64,000 nt of DNA from Mucilaginibacter jinjuensis (GTDB lineage Bacteria; Bacteroidota; Bacteroidia; Sphingobacteriales; Sphingobacteriaceae): assembly GCF_028596025.1 (NCBI RefSeq), contig NZ_CP117167.1, positions 2,790,001-2,854,000 on the forward strand, written 5' to 3'. The notes under the pieces are model-generated. The model searched no databases, was not told where the DNA came from, and saw only the letters and a program-made list of their open reading frames with translations. This document shows positions 1 through 8,071 of the stretch, piece by piece. Positions within the stretch are counted from its first letter, which is position 1; every line of letters begins with the position of its first letter. Made by a program: the position numbers and the translations under genes.

Positions 1-369
1 ATGATAGAGTTGGCAGCCCGCCTCAAAACCCTGATGCGCAGGAGGGGAGGCGAGCCTAAACCAAGTAATATTTACAAAATAGCAGGTTTAGAGTTAGATG
101 CCGATGCCAAATTGGTAACGCTGAATAAAGAACCTATCAACTTAACCTCTACCGAATATCGTTTACTTGAGTATTTTATTAAGAACCAAAAGAAGGTATT
201 ATCCCGGATCCAGATCCTCGAAAATGTTTGGGATATTGATTTTAACCTGGGTACCAATGTGGTAGACGTATACATTAATTACCTGCGTAAAAAGCTGGAC
301 AAAACCAACCCGGCGAGGTTTATACAAACGGTTTTTGGGATGGGATATATGATGAAGGATAGCGACTAA
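1..369 (+). CDS. OmpR/PhoB-family response regulator, C-terminal part (cut by window start)
   Basis: This is the DNA-binding output half of a two-component response regulator. The first visible residues (ELAARLKTLMRR) match the last receiver helix, which normally leads into the linker. Residues about 25 to 119 form a winged helix-turn-helix of the Trans_reg_C type, with the typical LTSTEYRLLEYF start, the recognition-helix region VVDVYINYLRKKLD and the wing ending in TVFGMGYMM. The receiver with its phospho-acceptor Asp lies upstream of base 1, so the gene is partial and the ATG at base 1 is unlikely to be the true start. The kinase gene begins 2 bases after the stop codon, so the two are co-transcribed partners. 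Target genes are not shown by the sequence. Confidence 0.93.
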   Translation: MIELAARLKTLMRRRGGEPKPSNIYKIAGLELDADAKLVTLNKEPINLTSTEYRLLEYFIKNQKKVLSRIQILENVWDIDFNLGTNVVDVYINYLRKKLDKTNPARFIQTVFGMGYMMKDSD

Positions 370-371
370 GC

Positions 372-1724
372 ATGAAGATCCAAACCAAAATAACGCTACA
401 CTTTTTAGCCCTGTCAACAGCTATTTTGTTGTTGCTGAATGCTTTTATTTTATATTTCGAATACCAGTTTAACTACAAAGATTTTTTTAAACGGCTGGAA
501 GCGAGGGTAAACATAACAGCAGATATCCGCCTGTTCCCCGACGAAAAGACAAAAGCTTATCAGGAAGTTCGTAACCGTTATTTAGAGAAACTGGACGCGG
601 AGAAAGAACAATTAATTAAGTCTGGCCCCGATGGTAAGTTCACCAACCCCGGCTTGCCAAAAGTTTTCTTTAATGACGTAATTAATAACGGCAATGCCGA
701 ATTTAAAAAGAACAACCAGTTTTATGCCGGTAAAATAGTTAAGCATGGCGATGATAAGTACCTCGTAGTAGTTTCGGCACAAAACCCTTATGGCCTGCTT
801 GAAATACAGGAATTGCAGGAGGTGTTATTCTATGGTTTTATAGGTTCGGTTATCATTATTTTATTTGCCGGTAAGGCGTTCTCGTTCTACATATTTGCCC
901 CGGTGCGTAAATTGACTGATAAGGTAAACACCATTACATCAAGCAACCTACACATGCGGCTGGAGCATACCGGTAAGGATGAGATTGCCGAACTATCCGA
1001 AACTTTTAACAACATGCTTAACCGGCTCGAAACAGCCTTTGAAACACAGAATAACTTTGTAAGCAACGCCTCGCACGAGCTACGCACGCCACTTACTATT
1101 ATTAACAGCGAGGTTGAACTGGCCATTAATAAAACTAAAACTGATAGTGAAGAGCACACCATATTAACTACCATCCAGTCAGAAACCAATAAGTTAACGC
1201 AGATATTGAACGGCCTTTTAACCCTGGCCCAATCGGGCTACGATGGTAAAAAGCAAAACTGGCAAACCATCCGTATCGATGAACTAATTTGGGAAGCTAT
1301 ATCCTCAGTGAAAAAAATTCAGCCGCAAAGCGATATTGAGGTTGATTTTGCAGATATACCTAGTGATGAGCAACTGCTTAATGTTTCCGGCAATAATAAC
1401 CTGTTAAACCTTGCCATAACCAATATTATCAGTAATGCCTGTAAATATTCGGAGTTCAGGTTGGTAACCGTAAAGCTGAGCATCGAAGATAAAAAGGTGA
1501 TCATATCCATTAAAGATTTGGGCATCGGTATCCCGGCTACTGAACTGCAGCATATTTTCGTGCCATTTTTTCGCGCATCTAATACTCATGAATTTAAAGG
1601 CCATGGTGTTGGGTTGCCGCTTGCGCTTAATATCATCAGGTTACATAAAGGGAGCATCGGTATCCGGTCGGAAGTTAATATGGGGACGGATATCCAGGTG
1701 TTTTTGCCTGCGGCGAGTGCTTAG
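372..1724 (+). CDS. Sensor histidine kinase with HAMP domain (450 aa)
   Basis: Inner-membrane sensor kinase, partner of the response regulator just upstream (2-base gap). A membrane segment lies at about residues 10-30, then a periplasmic region, a second membrane segment at about 155-178 and a HAMP linker at about 180-230. The dimerisation/phospho-acceptor motif SHELRTPLT puts the phosphorylated His near residue 235. The ATPase domain shows the N box (AITNIISNACKYSE), G1 (DLGIGIP), F box (FVPFFRA) and G2 (GHGVGLPLALNII). All catalytic boxes look intact. The layout resembles CusS/ArlS-type kinases, but the signal sensed cannot be read from the sequence. A palindromic repeat follows the stop codon. 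Confidence 0.93.
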   Translation: MKIQTKITLHFLALSTAILLLLNAFILYFEYQFNYKDFFKRLEARVNITADIRLFPDEKTKAYQEVRNRYLEKLDAEKEQLIKSGPDGKFTNPGLPKVFFNDVINNGNAEFKKNNQFYAGKIVKHGDDKYLVVVSAQNPYGLLEIQELQEVLFYGFIGSVIIILFAGKAFSFYIFAPVRKLTDKVNTITSSNLHMRLEHTGKDEIAELSETFNNMLNRLETAFETQNNFVSNASHELRTPLTIINSEVELAINKTKTDSEEHTILTTIQSETNKLTQILNGLLTLAQSGYDGKKQNWQTIRIDELIWEAISSVKKIQPQSDIEVDFADIPSDEQLLNVSGNNNLLNLAITNIISNACKYSEFRLVTVKLSIEDKKVIISIKDLGIGIPATELQHIFVPFFRASNTHEFKGHGVGLPLALNIIRLHKGSIGIRSEVNMGTDIQVFLPAASA

Positions 1725-1740
1725 ATCAATTAAATGGCCT

Positions 1741-1813
1741 GTCACACTGAGCTCCGTCGAAGTGTCGCGCGTAGAGGCCTCTGCACCATACTTCGACGAA
1801 GCTCAGTATGACA
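1741..1813. repeat. REP-like palindromic repeat, copy A
   Basis: Two long arms face each other: the left arm at 1741-1763 contains ACTGAGCTCCGTCGAAGT, and the right arm at 1791-1813 is its reverse complement with two mismatches over 23 bases. The same arm sequence recurs at about 4050-4123 and 19533-19616. It begins just after the kinase stop, in the spacer before the universal-stress gene. It could fold in RNA and may also slow transcription. It matches no standard terminator because no T run follows. Confidence 0.85.
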
Positions 1814-1845
1814 CCCTACGCTCTTAAAGAAGTCACCCTTAAAAC

Positions 1846-1884
1846 TCTAATCAAATTCTAATAAGTCTCTTAGAGGTTCTTAAT
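1846..1884 (+). promoter_or_regulatory. Tandem 11-bp-spaced direct repeats (OmpR-type box candidate)
   Basis: TCTAAT occurs at 1846 and 1857, TCTTAG at 1868 and TCTTAAT at 1878. The step is 11, 11 and 10 bases, which is the half-site spacing used by OmpR/PhoB-type regulators. The array ends about 40 bases before the ATG at 1925. Binding by the regulator at the window start is an inference only. Confidence 0.4.
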
Positions 1885-1924
1885 TATTGCGCGCTACTCT
1901 TGTATCAAAGCAAAATTAATTACC

Positions 1925-2410
1925 ATGAAAACACTGCTCATACCAACCGACTTTAAATTACAGTCGCTAAACTGCATACCGCAACTTACGCAGCAGTTTT
2001 ATCCACACAAATTAAATATCATTTTGGTGCATACCATTGGTGTTACTGATTCGATAAGCGAATTGCTGATGCTATCGCGACGATCTGTAGAATATCGCCA
2101 TATCCCGGATGCCTTTTATAAAGCCTGCAACGAGATTAAGCACGATTATAAGATCAATATAAACGAAATCCGTATCGAGTTTTTCTACGGCAATACAGTG
2201 GCTGCATTCAAGAATTTCCTGGAAGCCAATGGGGTTGACGCCATCATCGACCTGGAAAATTACGATTACGAACTGCTTACCGAAAAAAGCAGCGACCCAA
2301 CTTTATTGATGAGCCGCAGTGGGGTAGAGGTAATTGCGATTGATACCATGTTGCCAGAAATAACTGCTGAACCTGAACTGCAGGAAGAATTAGAAACACA
2401 AAATGTTTAA
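1925..2410 (+). CDS. UspA-like universal stress protein (161 aa)
   Basis: Small cytoplasmic protein with the Rossmann-like UspA fold. The N-terminus MKTLLIPTDF matches the first beta strand and the loop of this family, followed by an ILVHTI strand typical of position 35. The C-terminal ATP-binding G-2x-G-9x-G-S/T motif is not clear, so it may belong to the non-nucleotide-binding branch. Length (161 aa) fits a single Usp domain. It is followed 18 bases later by a bestrophin gene on the same strand, and preceded by 11-bp-spaced direct repeats, so the pair probably forms a regulated stress unit. The biochemical role is not known from sequence. Confidence 0.75.
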   Translation: MKTLLIPTDFKLQSLNCIPQLTQQFYPHKLNIILVHTIGVTDSISELLMLSRRSVEYRHIPDAFYKACNEIKHDYKININEIRIEFFYGNTVAAFKNFLEANGVDAIIDLENYDYELLTEKSSDPTLLMSRSGVEVIAIDTMLPEITAEPELQEELETQNV

Positions 2411-2428
2411 CCCTTAGCATTTACTATT

Positions 2429-3358
2429 ATGTTACTAAAAAAGAATGTTCCGGTTAGCTACGTTTTGGGGAAGATAAAGGTGGAAATGGCATTGCTGGCC
2501 CTATATTCTACCACTGTATATGTTGTGCATACTTATTACCATATCCCGCTGGTATCTATTCCCGTAGCGGTGCCCAGTATTTTGGGTACTGTTATTTCTT
2601 TGTTACTGGCCTTTCGCTCTAACCAGGCTTATAACCGCTGGTGGGAAGCACGTACACTTTGGGGCGCTATTGTAAATGATTCGCGCTCGTTTGCCCGCCA
2701 GGTACTGTCGTTCATCGATAATACCTATGATGATGCGGATAAGAAAGCCATGAAAGAACGTATGATTAAACGCCAGATGGCTTGGTGCCACAGTTTAAGT
2801 CAGCATTTACGTGGACAAAGCGCTCAGCCTGAATTGAAAAGATTATTGTCTGACGAAGAGCGCCAATCTGTTGCAGATGTGCACCACATACCGCTGGCTT
2901 TAATGGAACATCATGCCAACGACCTGCGCCTGTTACAACGTATGAACTGGATTAACGATTACCAGCAGGTAGCAATGGATGACACCCTGACCCGTTTTTC
3001 CAATTCGATGGGTGGCTGTGAGCGGATCAAGAACACGGTGTTCCCGGTTACTTACAGTTTCTATATCCATATTATGGTTTTATTTTTTGTGATGCTGCTG
3101 CCATACACTTTGATCGAGTTTTTCGGCGTGTTTCAAATTCCGCTGGTGGTTGCCATATCATCATCATTCTTTTTGATCGAAAAGATGGCTATTCATTTAC
3201 AAGATCCATTTGAGAATAAACCGACAGATACACCAACAACAACCATTAGCCGCAACATTGAGCGCGATTTGAAAATGCTGCTCAAAGATGAATCGCCGGC
3301 TGAGGTTGACAGGCCTGCCATTACCGTAAATAGCACCTCCGTATATTACGTTTTATAA
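2429..3358 (+). CDS. Bestrophin family (UPF0187) membrane protein (309 aa)
   Basis: Predicted inner-membrane anion channel of the bacterial bestrophin family. The hallmark stretch AFRSNQAYNRWWEARTLWG is present at about residues 64-82, followed by IVNDSRSFARQ. Hydrophobic segments lie at about residues 20-40, 45-62, 215-235 and 240-255, and the central region is helical and charged. Length is usual for the bacterial family (about 290-310 aa). The gene follows the UspA-like gene with an 18-base gap, so both are likely on one transcript. Bacterial homologues have been described as channels, some cation-selective; the ion here cannot be assigned. Confidence 0.88.
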   Translation: MLLKKNVPVSYVLGKIKVEMALLALYSTTVYVVHTYYHIPLVSIPVAVPSILGTVISLLLAFRSNQAYNRWWEARTLWGAIVNDSRSFARQVLSFIDNTYDDADKKAMKERMIKRQMAWCHSLSQHLRGQSAQPELKRLLSDEERQSVADVHHIPLALMEHHANDLRLLQRMNWINDYQQVAMDDTLTRFSNSMGGCERIKNTVFPVTYSFYIHIMVLFFVMLLPYTLIEFFGVFQIPLVVAISSSFFLIEKMAIHLQDPFENKPTDTPTTTISRNIERDLKMLLKDESPAEVDRPAITVNSTSVYYVL

Positions 3359-3402
3359 AAAGAGCTTCATTGAGTGAAAATGAGGGTTAGTTGATTAGTG
3401 AA

Positions 3403-3424
3403 CCCTGTGCTGGTGCGCACAGGG
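3403..3424. terminator. Inverted repeat between convergent genes
   Basis: Arms CCCTGTGC (3403-3410) and GCACAGGG (3417-3424) with a 6-base loop sit between the convergent bestrophin and DUF1543 genes. There is no clear T run on either side, so termination is inferred mainly from position. Confidence 0.5.
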
Positions 3425-3429
3425 ATTTA

Positions 3430-3978
3430 CTATTTTAATAAGCTCATCTTTAAATAGCCCAAATGCAGTTCATCTTCCACCAGATTATCAGCAGGGGTTA
3501 ACTCAATCTGATATTGCTCTTTCACTCCCGGCGACAGGATATCTTCTATCTGGTAAATATCATCTACATCAATCCCGTATTTATCATCCACATGCGATGA
3601 ATTGCTATTCTGAAAAAACAAGGTAGATTTTGCATCCTTTAGGGCTGCTGCGCTGTTATCTTTTGCTGTTAGTATAACATAATGTTGCTCCTCAAACCTG
3701 TTAGGCTGGTAACCGCCCAGGTTAATAAAGAAAAGCTTTTTGCTTTGGCTTGATGCTTCTTGTTTGGGTACAATTTTTACCTGGTAACCTTCAACCGTAT
3801 TCACCTCACGCCAGCCATCAATATGGATTCTACCTTGTGCTTCGGGCCAGAATGCCTGCATTTCATCTGCCAAATCATTAAGCGAAGCTGCAATGCCGAA
3901 AAAAAAATCGTGCTGCTCTACATGCCTACCCGGCGGTTTGCAGCCCAGCAATATCATAAATAATTTTAATTGTGCCAT
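3430..3978 (-). CDS. DUF1543 domain protein (182 aa)
   Basis: Protein of unknown function. The N-terminal stretch LFMILLGCKPPGRHVEQHDFFFG and the following segment with ALIDLADEM-like spacing are characteristic of DUF1543. The family consists of two copies of a small alpha/beta module, and a second related stretch begins near residue 85 (FFINLGGYQPNRFEEQHY), which parallels the first. There is no signal peptide or membrane segment, so it should be cytoplasmic. It is a single gene, convergent with the bestrophin gene; upstream lies a palindromic repeat. No function is proposed. Confidence 0.8.
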   Translation of the reverse strand: MAQLKLFMILLGCKPPGRHVEQHDFFFGIAASLNDLADEMQAFWPEAQGRIHIDGWREVNTVEGYQVKIVPKQEASSQSKKLFFINLGGYQPNRFEEQHYVILTAKDNSAAALKDAKSTLFFQNSNSSHVDDKYGIDVDDIYQIEDILSPGVKEQYQIELTPADNLVEDELHLGYLKMSLLK

Positions 3979-4049
3979 AGGTATATTAATGCGTTAAAGA
4001 TAGCAACGGTTTTTGGGTTTGATGCGTAATGTGTATAAAAGCAGGGGCT

Positions 4050-4123
4050 GTCACCCTGAGGCACTCGAAGGGTGAGCGCAGAGGCCAGCCCACCATACTT
4101 CGACGGGGCTCAGCATGACAGGC
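4050..4123. repeat. REP-like palindromic repeat, copy B
   Basis: Left arm (from 4050, GTCACCCTGAGGCACTCGAAG) and right arm (4096-4119, containing CTTCGACGGGGCTCAGCATG) are imperfect reverse complements. They share the TCGAAG and CTGAG cores with copies at 1741-1813 and 19533-19616, and the GCAGGGG flank with the latter. It lies in the 276-base gap between DUF1543 and msrA, upstream of both divergent genes. Confidence 0.8.
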
Positions 4124-4254
4124 CATCTTTTGAACAAATCCTTTTGTCACCCAGCCATCACATTTATACAAAAGCGGTATGTTTGTGTGTTGGATGCAAT
4201 ACAGGCAACCAGTTTTTACGTTAATACTGATAAATAAAATCTACAACCCCTAAT

Positions 4255-4875
4255 ATGAAAAGAATAGTTTTTTTAGTCGCGTTGCTTACAAGTTTCGCTG
4301 GTGCTTATGCACATAATTCCGTTAAAAATTTAAAAGCTAAAACTGTTGATACGGCCACCTTTGCTACCGGCTGTTTCTGGTGTACCGAAGCCAAGTTTCA
4401 GCAGTTGAAAGGTGTAAAAAAAGTTGTATCGGGTTTTAGCGGTGGCCACGTGGCTAACCCATCTTATAAACTGGTTTGCACTGGCACAACCGGCCATGCC
4501 GAGGCTTGTAATATTATTTATGACCCATCAGTTATCACTTACGATGAGTTATTACAGGCTTTTTTTGTAGCGCACGATCCAACCCAGCTTAACCGCCAGG
4601 GTAATGATGTGGGCACGCAATACCGTTCGGCGATATTTTACCATAATGCCGAGCAAAAGAAAAAAGCCGACTATTACATTGGTAAATTAAATACCGAGCA
4701 TGCTTACAAAAGCAAAATTGTAACCGAGGTTACTCCTTATACTGCTTTTTACAAAGCTGAAGATTATCATCAGAACTATTTTAACCAAAACCCTAACCAG
4801 GAGTATTGCAAATACGTGATACAACCAGAGGTTGAAGCTTTTAAACGTGCATTTAAAGACAAACTGAAAAACTAA
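4255..4875 (+). CDS. msrA: Peptide-methionine (S)-S-oxide reductase MsrA, exported (206 aa)
   Basis: Reduces methionine-S-sulfoxide in oxidised proteins. The catalytic motif GCFWC is at about residues 38-42, and the family blocks SGFSGGHVANPSY, GHAEACNIIYDP and GTQYRSAIFY follow in order. A signal peptide is visible at the N-terminus (MKRIVFLVALLTSFAGAYA), so the enzyme acts in the periplasm, unlike cytoplasmic MsrA. The usual C-terminal resolving Cys region is present as NQEYCKYVIQPE. msrB follows after 40 bases and also has a signal peptide, so both stereoisomers can be repaired outside the cytoplasm by one transcript. Confidence 0.97.
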   Translation: MKRIVFLVALLTSFAGAYAHNSVKNLKAKTVDTATFATGCFWCTEAKFQQLKGVKKVVSGFSGGHVANPSYKLVCTGTTGHAEACNIIYDPSVITYDELLQAFFVAHDPTQLNRQGNDVGTQYRSAIFYHNAEQKKKADYYIGKLNTEHAYKSKIVTEVTPYTAFYKAEDYHQNYFNQNPNQEYCKYVIQPEVEAFKRAFKDKLKN

Positions 4876-4915
4876 ACCGTGTTGGTTTAAGTTCACAGAT
4901 AAAGGATAATCAAAC

Positions 4916-5434
4916 ATGAAATCGATAGCTATTATAGCGACCTTGCTGCTCTCTTTCACAGGTGTATTTGCACAAAATATTAAATCGGCAAAAGGGCACG
5001 AGAATAATCCGTATTATTCTAATACAGATACAAAGAAACTGAATGTGTCAAACGCAGAGTGGAAGAAAATTTTACCTGCCGATTTGTACGCCACTGCCCG
5101 CGAGGCCGCTACCGAGCGCCCTTTCACCGGCCAGTACTGGAACAAATATGCCAAAGGGACTTACTTTTGTGCCGTTTGCGGAAACGAGTTATTTAGATCT
5201 GACGCCAAGTTTGCAAGCGATTGCGGCTGGCCCAGCTTTTTTGAAACCGTGCGTAAAAACAGTGTGATCTATAAAACTGATAGCTCGTTTGGTATGGAAC
5301 GTACCGAAGTGCTTTGCGCACGCTGTGGATCGCACCTGGGCCACATTTTTGATGACGGGCCAGCGCCAACGCACAAAAGATATTGCATGAATTCCATCTC
5401 GCTTGATTTTCAGCCGGATGGTTTAGGTAAGTAA
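4916..5434 (+). CDS. msrB: Peptide-methionine (R)-S-oxide reductase MsrB, exported (172 aa)
   Basis: Reduces methionine-R-sulfoxide. The zinc-binding pairs CAVCG and CARCG are present, together with the SDCGWPSF block and the catalytic cysteine in RYCMNSISL near the C-terminus. A signal peptide (MKSIAIIATLLLSFTGVFA) points to the periplasm. The gene sits 40 bases after msrA on the same strand and is followed by a hairpin with a T run at 5456-5489, which closes the msrA-msrB operon. The electron donor is not encoded nearby; a thioredoxin-like protein would be needed to recycle both enzymes. Confidence 0.97.
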   Translation: MKSIAIIATLLLSFTGVFAQNIKSAKGHENNPYYSNTDTKKLNVSNAEWKKILPADLYATAREAATERPFTGQYWNKYAKGTYFCAVCGNELFRSDAKFASDCGWPSFFETVRKNSVIYKTDSSFGMERTEVLCARCGSHLGHIFDDGPAPTHKRYCMNSISLDFQPDGLGK

Positions 5435-5455
5435 GACAAAGAATATTTAATGAAG

Positions 5456-5489
5456 AAAGGGGATGCATCATGATGTAGTCCCCTTTTTT
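5456..5489 (+). terminator. Rho-independent terminator of msrA-msrB
   Basis: Stem AAAGGGGA (5456-5463) pairs with TCCCCTTT (5479-5486), with a nested CATCATGATG hairpin in the loop, and is followed by T residues. It lies 21 bases after the msrB stop. Confidence 0.85.
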
Positions 5490-5555
5490 GTTGAATTGTG
5501 ATGACTGAACTTATAAACAATATCTATCTAATTCGCGTTGCTCATCCATAACATT

Positions 5556-5612
5556 ATGAAAAGACCTTATGTAATATGCCACATGATGAGCTCTGTGGAC
5601 GGACGGATATTA
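5556..5612 (+). pseudogene. Remnant of a RibD-type/dihydrofolate reductase-like gene (N-terminus only)
   Basis: From an ATG at 5556 the frame reads MKRPYVICHMMSSVDGRI, the conserved N-terminus of RibD C-terminal-domain (dihydrofolate reductase-like) proteins. After residue 18-19 the similarity stops, and the frame runs antisense into the 3' end of the SDR gene whose stop is at 5621. Family members are around 180 aa or longer, so only the first tenth is left. The simplest reading is a deletion or rearrangement that joined the start of this gene to the 3' flank of the SDR gene. The product is presumably non-functional. Confidence 0.7.
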
Positions 5613-5620
5613 ATTATTTT

Positions 5621-6337
5621 TTATGGGTTGGTTGACCACAAACCGGCTTCTTTTACAAATACGCGACGGTTTAATTTAAGGTTGTGTACAATAAACTCTG
5701 CAAAGTCTTCGGCCTGCATTACTTTATCCGGGTTGCCATCGGTTAGTTTTAAATCGATTGCCATATCGGTAGCAATGGTGCTTGGCGTTAAGGTACTAAC
5801 GCGGATGTTATGTTTACGTACTTCCTGCATCAAAGATTCTGACATGCCAATCAGGCCAAATTTAGATGCACTATAGGCGCTTGTTACAGCCGCACCACGC
5901 TGGCCGGCGGTTGAAGCAATGTTAACAATGTCACCTGATTTTTTATCAATCATGGCAGGTAATACCGCACGGGTTACATAATAAGCACCCAGTAAATTGA
6001 TGCGGATAATCTCTTCCCAACGTGCAGGATCAAGCTCCATAAAGCCACCGAAAACGCCAACACCAGCGTTGTTAATTAGTATATCTATAAAGCCTAAGCC
6101 TGCTTTTATTTTATCCACTGCGGCGTTCACCTGCTCCAGGTTGCCAACATCGGCAGTTGCAATAAATGCTTTAACGCCAAGTGCTTCAACCTCTGTAGCT
6201 ACTTTTTGCAGGTCGCTTTCGCTGCGTGCAATTAAGCCTACGTTTACGCCTTCTTTAGCTAAGGCAATGGCCAGCGCTTTGCCTATACCTTTACCTGCGC
6301 CGGTAATAAGCGCAGTTTTTCCTGTTAATGTTTCCAT
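5621..6337 (-). CDS. Short-chain dehydrogenase/reductase, FabG-like (238 aa)
   Basis: NAD(P)(H)-dependent oxidoreductase of the classical SDR type. The cofactor motif TGAGKGIG is at about residues 12-19, the NNAG motif at about 89-92, and the catalytic Ser, Tyr and Lys are seen in [10 protein letters not shown] and YSASK. Length 238 aa is typical of 3-ketoacyl-ACP reductase-like enzymes, but the substrate is unknown; it has no fatty-acid synthesis neighbours. The C-terminus abuts the RibD-like remnant. An 11-base perfect inverted repeat lies 33-68 bases upstream of the start and may be an operator. Confidence 0.92.
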   Translation of the reverse strand: METLTGKTALITGAGKGIGKALAIALAKEGVNVGLIARSESDLQKVATEVEALGVKAFIATADVGNLEQVNAAVDKIKAGLGFIDILINNAGVGVFGGFMELDPARWEEIIRINLLGAYYVTRAVLPAMIDKKSGDIVNIASTAGQRGAAVTSAYSASKFGLIGMSESLMQEVRKHNIRVSTLTPSTIATDMAIDLKLTDGNPDKVMQAEDFAEFIVHNLKLNRRVFVKEAGLWSTNP

Positions 6338-6369
6338 GTTGCAAAGCTATCAGAAATTTGCAAGCAACT

Positions 6370-6405
6370 TTTTGTCATCAATAAAATCAATTACTGATGA
6401 CAAAA
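6370..6405. promoter_or_regulatory. Perfect 11-bp inverted repeat upstream of the SDR gene
   Basis: TTTTGTCATCA (6370-6380) is mirrored by TGATGACAAAA (6395-6405) with a 14-base spacer. It lies between the end of the HD-domain gene and the SDR start, both on the minus strand. The low GC content and lack of a following T run speak against a terminator. The repressor or activator is unknown. Confidence 0.5.
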
Positions 6406-6417
6406 TGAATAGATATA

Positions 6418-7068
6418 TTACTCGCTCCATGGCGAATGCAGAATACAATCGCAGAAGTTTTTACGGTGAAAGTTAGGGATCATAAAGGCGCATACATCAG
6501 CCTTGATATTACCAAAAGTGGTTTCTGTTTTGTGTTCGAAACCGCCGAAGAAAGTTGGGATGATCTTCTTCTTAAAATCGTTACGCGGAAATGCGCTGAT
6601 AATTTCTTCGCGGTTTTCGGGGCTTAGGTTATCATAACCTTCGCCCATTACATCAAGGCCAACGCCCGAGTACATTAAGGCAACTTCGTTTTCTTTATGT
6701 TCGGCAATGCCGATGGCGGTGTGCAGGGCAATAGTATCCCAAACCAGTTGTAATGACTCGTGCGGCAAGCCGTGGCCTTTCAGAAAATCGCGGGCGGCGT
6801 CAGCACCATCAACCTCGAAACGCTTATCTGGGCTGCTGTAATATGGTGTTAAACCGAGATCGTGAAACACGGAAGCGATATAAAGCAATTCGGCATCATA
6901 CTTTAAATTATTACGGTTACCATTAAGTGAGGAGAACAGGAAAACCCTTAATGAGTGATTGTATAGAAACTCCGTGCCATGATCCAGTAAAAGTTCTGTG
7001 GCTTGTGTGGCAATGGCACTATCGGGAATAACAATTCCGGCTACTGATTTTAATTTATTGACAGACAT
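6418..7068 (-). CDS. HD-domain protein, cyanamide hydratase-like (216 aa)
   Basis: Cytoplasmic metal-dependent HD-superfamily protein. The HD signature VFHDLGL is at about residue 67-73, an upstream His lies in LYNHSLRVFLFSS, and a downstream metal-ligand stretch ALHTAIGIAEH follows, as in cyanamide hydratase-related members. Length (216 aa) matches that branch. The reaction is not known; many relatives are only annotated as HD-domain proteins. It reads in the same direction as the SDR gene (80 bases downstream) and as the AraC regulator located 64 bases upstream, so the regulator may control it. Confidence 0.85.
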   Translation of the reverse strand: MSVNKLKSVAGIVIPDSAIATQATELLLDHGTEFLYNHSLRVFLFSSLNGNRNNLKYDAELLYIASVFHDLGLTPYYSSPDKRFEVDGADAARDFLKGHGLPHESLQLVWDTIALHTAIGIAEHKENEVALMYSGVGLDVMGEGYDNLSPENREEIISAFPRNDFKKKIIPTFFGGFEHKTETTFGNIKADVCAFMIPNFHRKNFCDCILHSPWSE

Positions 7069-7132
7069 ATCGTTGATTTTTTATTCAAAGGTAGGTCTGC
7101 CCGTAGCCTCGGGGAATGTTAAAATCCGCCGA

Positions 7133-7999
7133 TCACATGCCAATATTTACGAAATTGGAGCGATACTGATTCGGGGAGATCTGGGTGTTCTTTTTAAAGA
7201 AATGGCTGAATTGATCCGGGGTGGAAAAGTTAAGGTGAAAGGCAATCTCCTTAACTGGTTTAGCCGAAAATTGTAAAGATCGCTTGGCTTCGGCTACCAG
7301 TTGTCCGTTGATAATGTCTTTAGCGCCTTTACCTGCACAACGGTTACACAGGTCGCTCAATTTACGAGCGGTGATGCCTAATTGATTGGCAAAATCAGCC
7401 ACTTCGTGCGTGCTTTGGTATTGTTTGCTTACCAATTCTAAGAACTGGCGGTAAAGCTGATTTTCGTGACTGTCGAACCCATTAATCAATAAGGCATTCA
7501 GGTTGGCTATCTTAATCATGATGATTTTTAGATAGGCCGCCAGTGCATCGGGTTTGTTAATATAATCTTCGGTTAAAAATTCCTGATAGAGTGTATTAAA
7601 TAGCGATAATAGCTCCGGCAAATTTGCTTCAGCGACCGGAATTTGTTGATTGGCCGATGCGTTATTAAACAACACTGCTTTACAATTGCTGGCACTGGCA
7701 GGTGTGCGTTCCCAAAAGCAATCGCCAAAAATAAGTTCATAGCCAGTTAAATGTGAACCGGGTAAAAATTGATAAAGCTGACCTTTGGCCAGTAATAAAA
7801 GCTCATTGGTTTGAATCGAATGGATAGCATCATCTATTTGCACATTTCCATGCCCACACTCAATCAAAAAAATGCGATTGTAAGTGCTTCTGAAAGCTTG
7901 GTTATCGAAATACTTATCATCCCAATAACTAACCGAAAATGAATCTTTCAAATCCCGGTCGGCAAGTACGTTTTGATAAATGTTTTCAGCTTTTTTCAT
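7133..7999 (-). CDS. AraC-family transcriptional regulator (288 aa)
   Basis: Transcriptional regulator with an N-terminal cupin-like effector/dimerisation part (residues about 20-130, including IFLIECGHGNVQIDD) and a C-terminal pair of helix-turn-helix motifs. The second HTH is clear in KEIAFHLNFSTPDQFSHFFKK followed by ISPNQYRS, the family signature. The ATG at 7999 (MKKAENIYQN) is preferred over the TTG four codons upstream. The HD-domain gene begins 64 bases downstream and the SDR follows, so these two are plausible targets. The effector is unknown. Confidence 0.92.
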   Translation of the reverse strand: MKKAENIYQNVLADRDLKDSFSVSYWDDKYFDNQAFRSTYNRIFLIECGHGNVQIDDAIHSIQTNELLLLAKGQLYQFLPGSHLTGYELIFGDCFWERTPASASNCKAVLFNNASANQQIPVAEANLPELLSLFNTLYQEFLTEDYINKPDALAAYLKIIMIKIANLNALLINGFDSHENQLYRQFLELVSKQYQSTHEVADFANQLGITARKLSDLCNRCAGKGAKDIINGQLVAEAKRSLQFSAKPVKEIAFHLNFSTPDQFSHFFKKNTQISPNQYRSNFVNIGM

Positions 8000-8071
8000 G
8001 GATATGTGCAAGTTCAGTTTTTTAGCGGTAATCTGTAGTATACCAATCCGCTTTTTGACAATCAGATTTAA

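Noticed and set aside
1588..1827. Open frame overlapping the end of the kinase gene
   Set aside because: It runs through the kinase gene in another frame and into a palindromic repeat. No family resemblance is seen.
5538..5876. 112-codon frame spanning the msrB-SDR gap
   Set aside because: Only the RibD-like start (18-19 residues) is meaningful. The remainder is antisense to the SDR gene.
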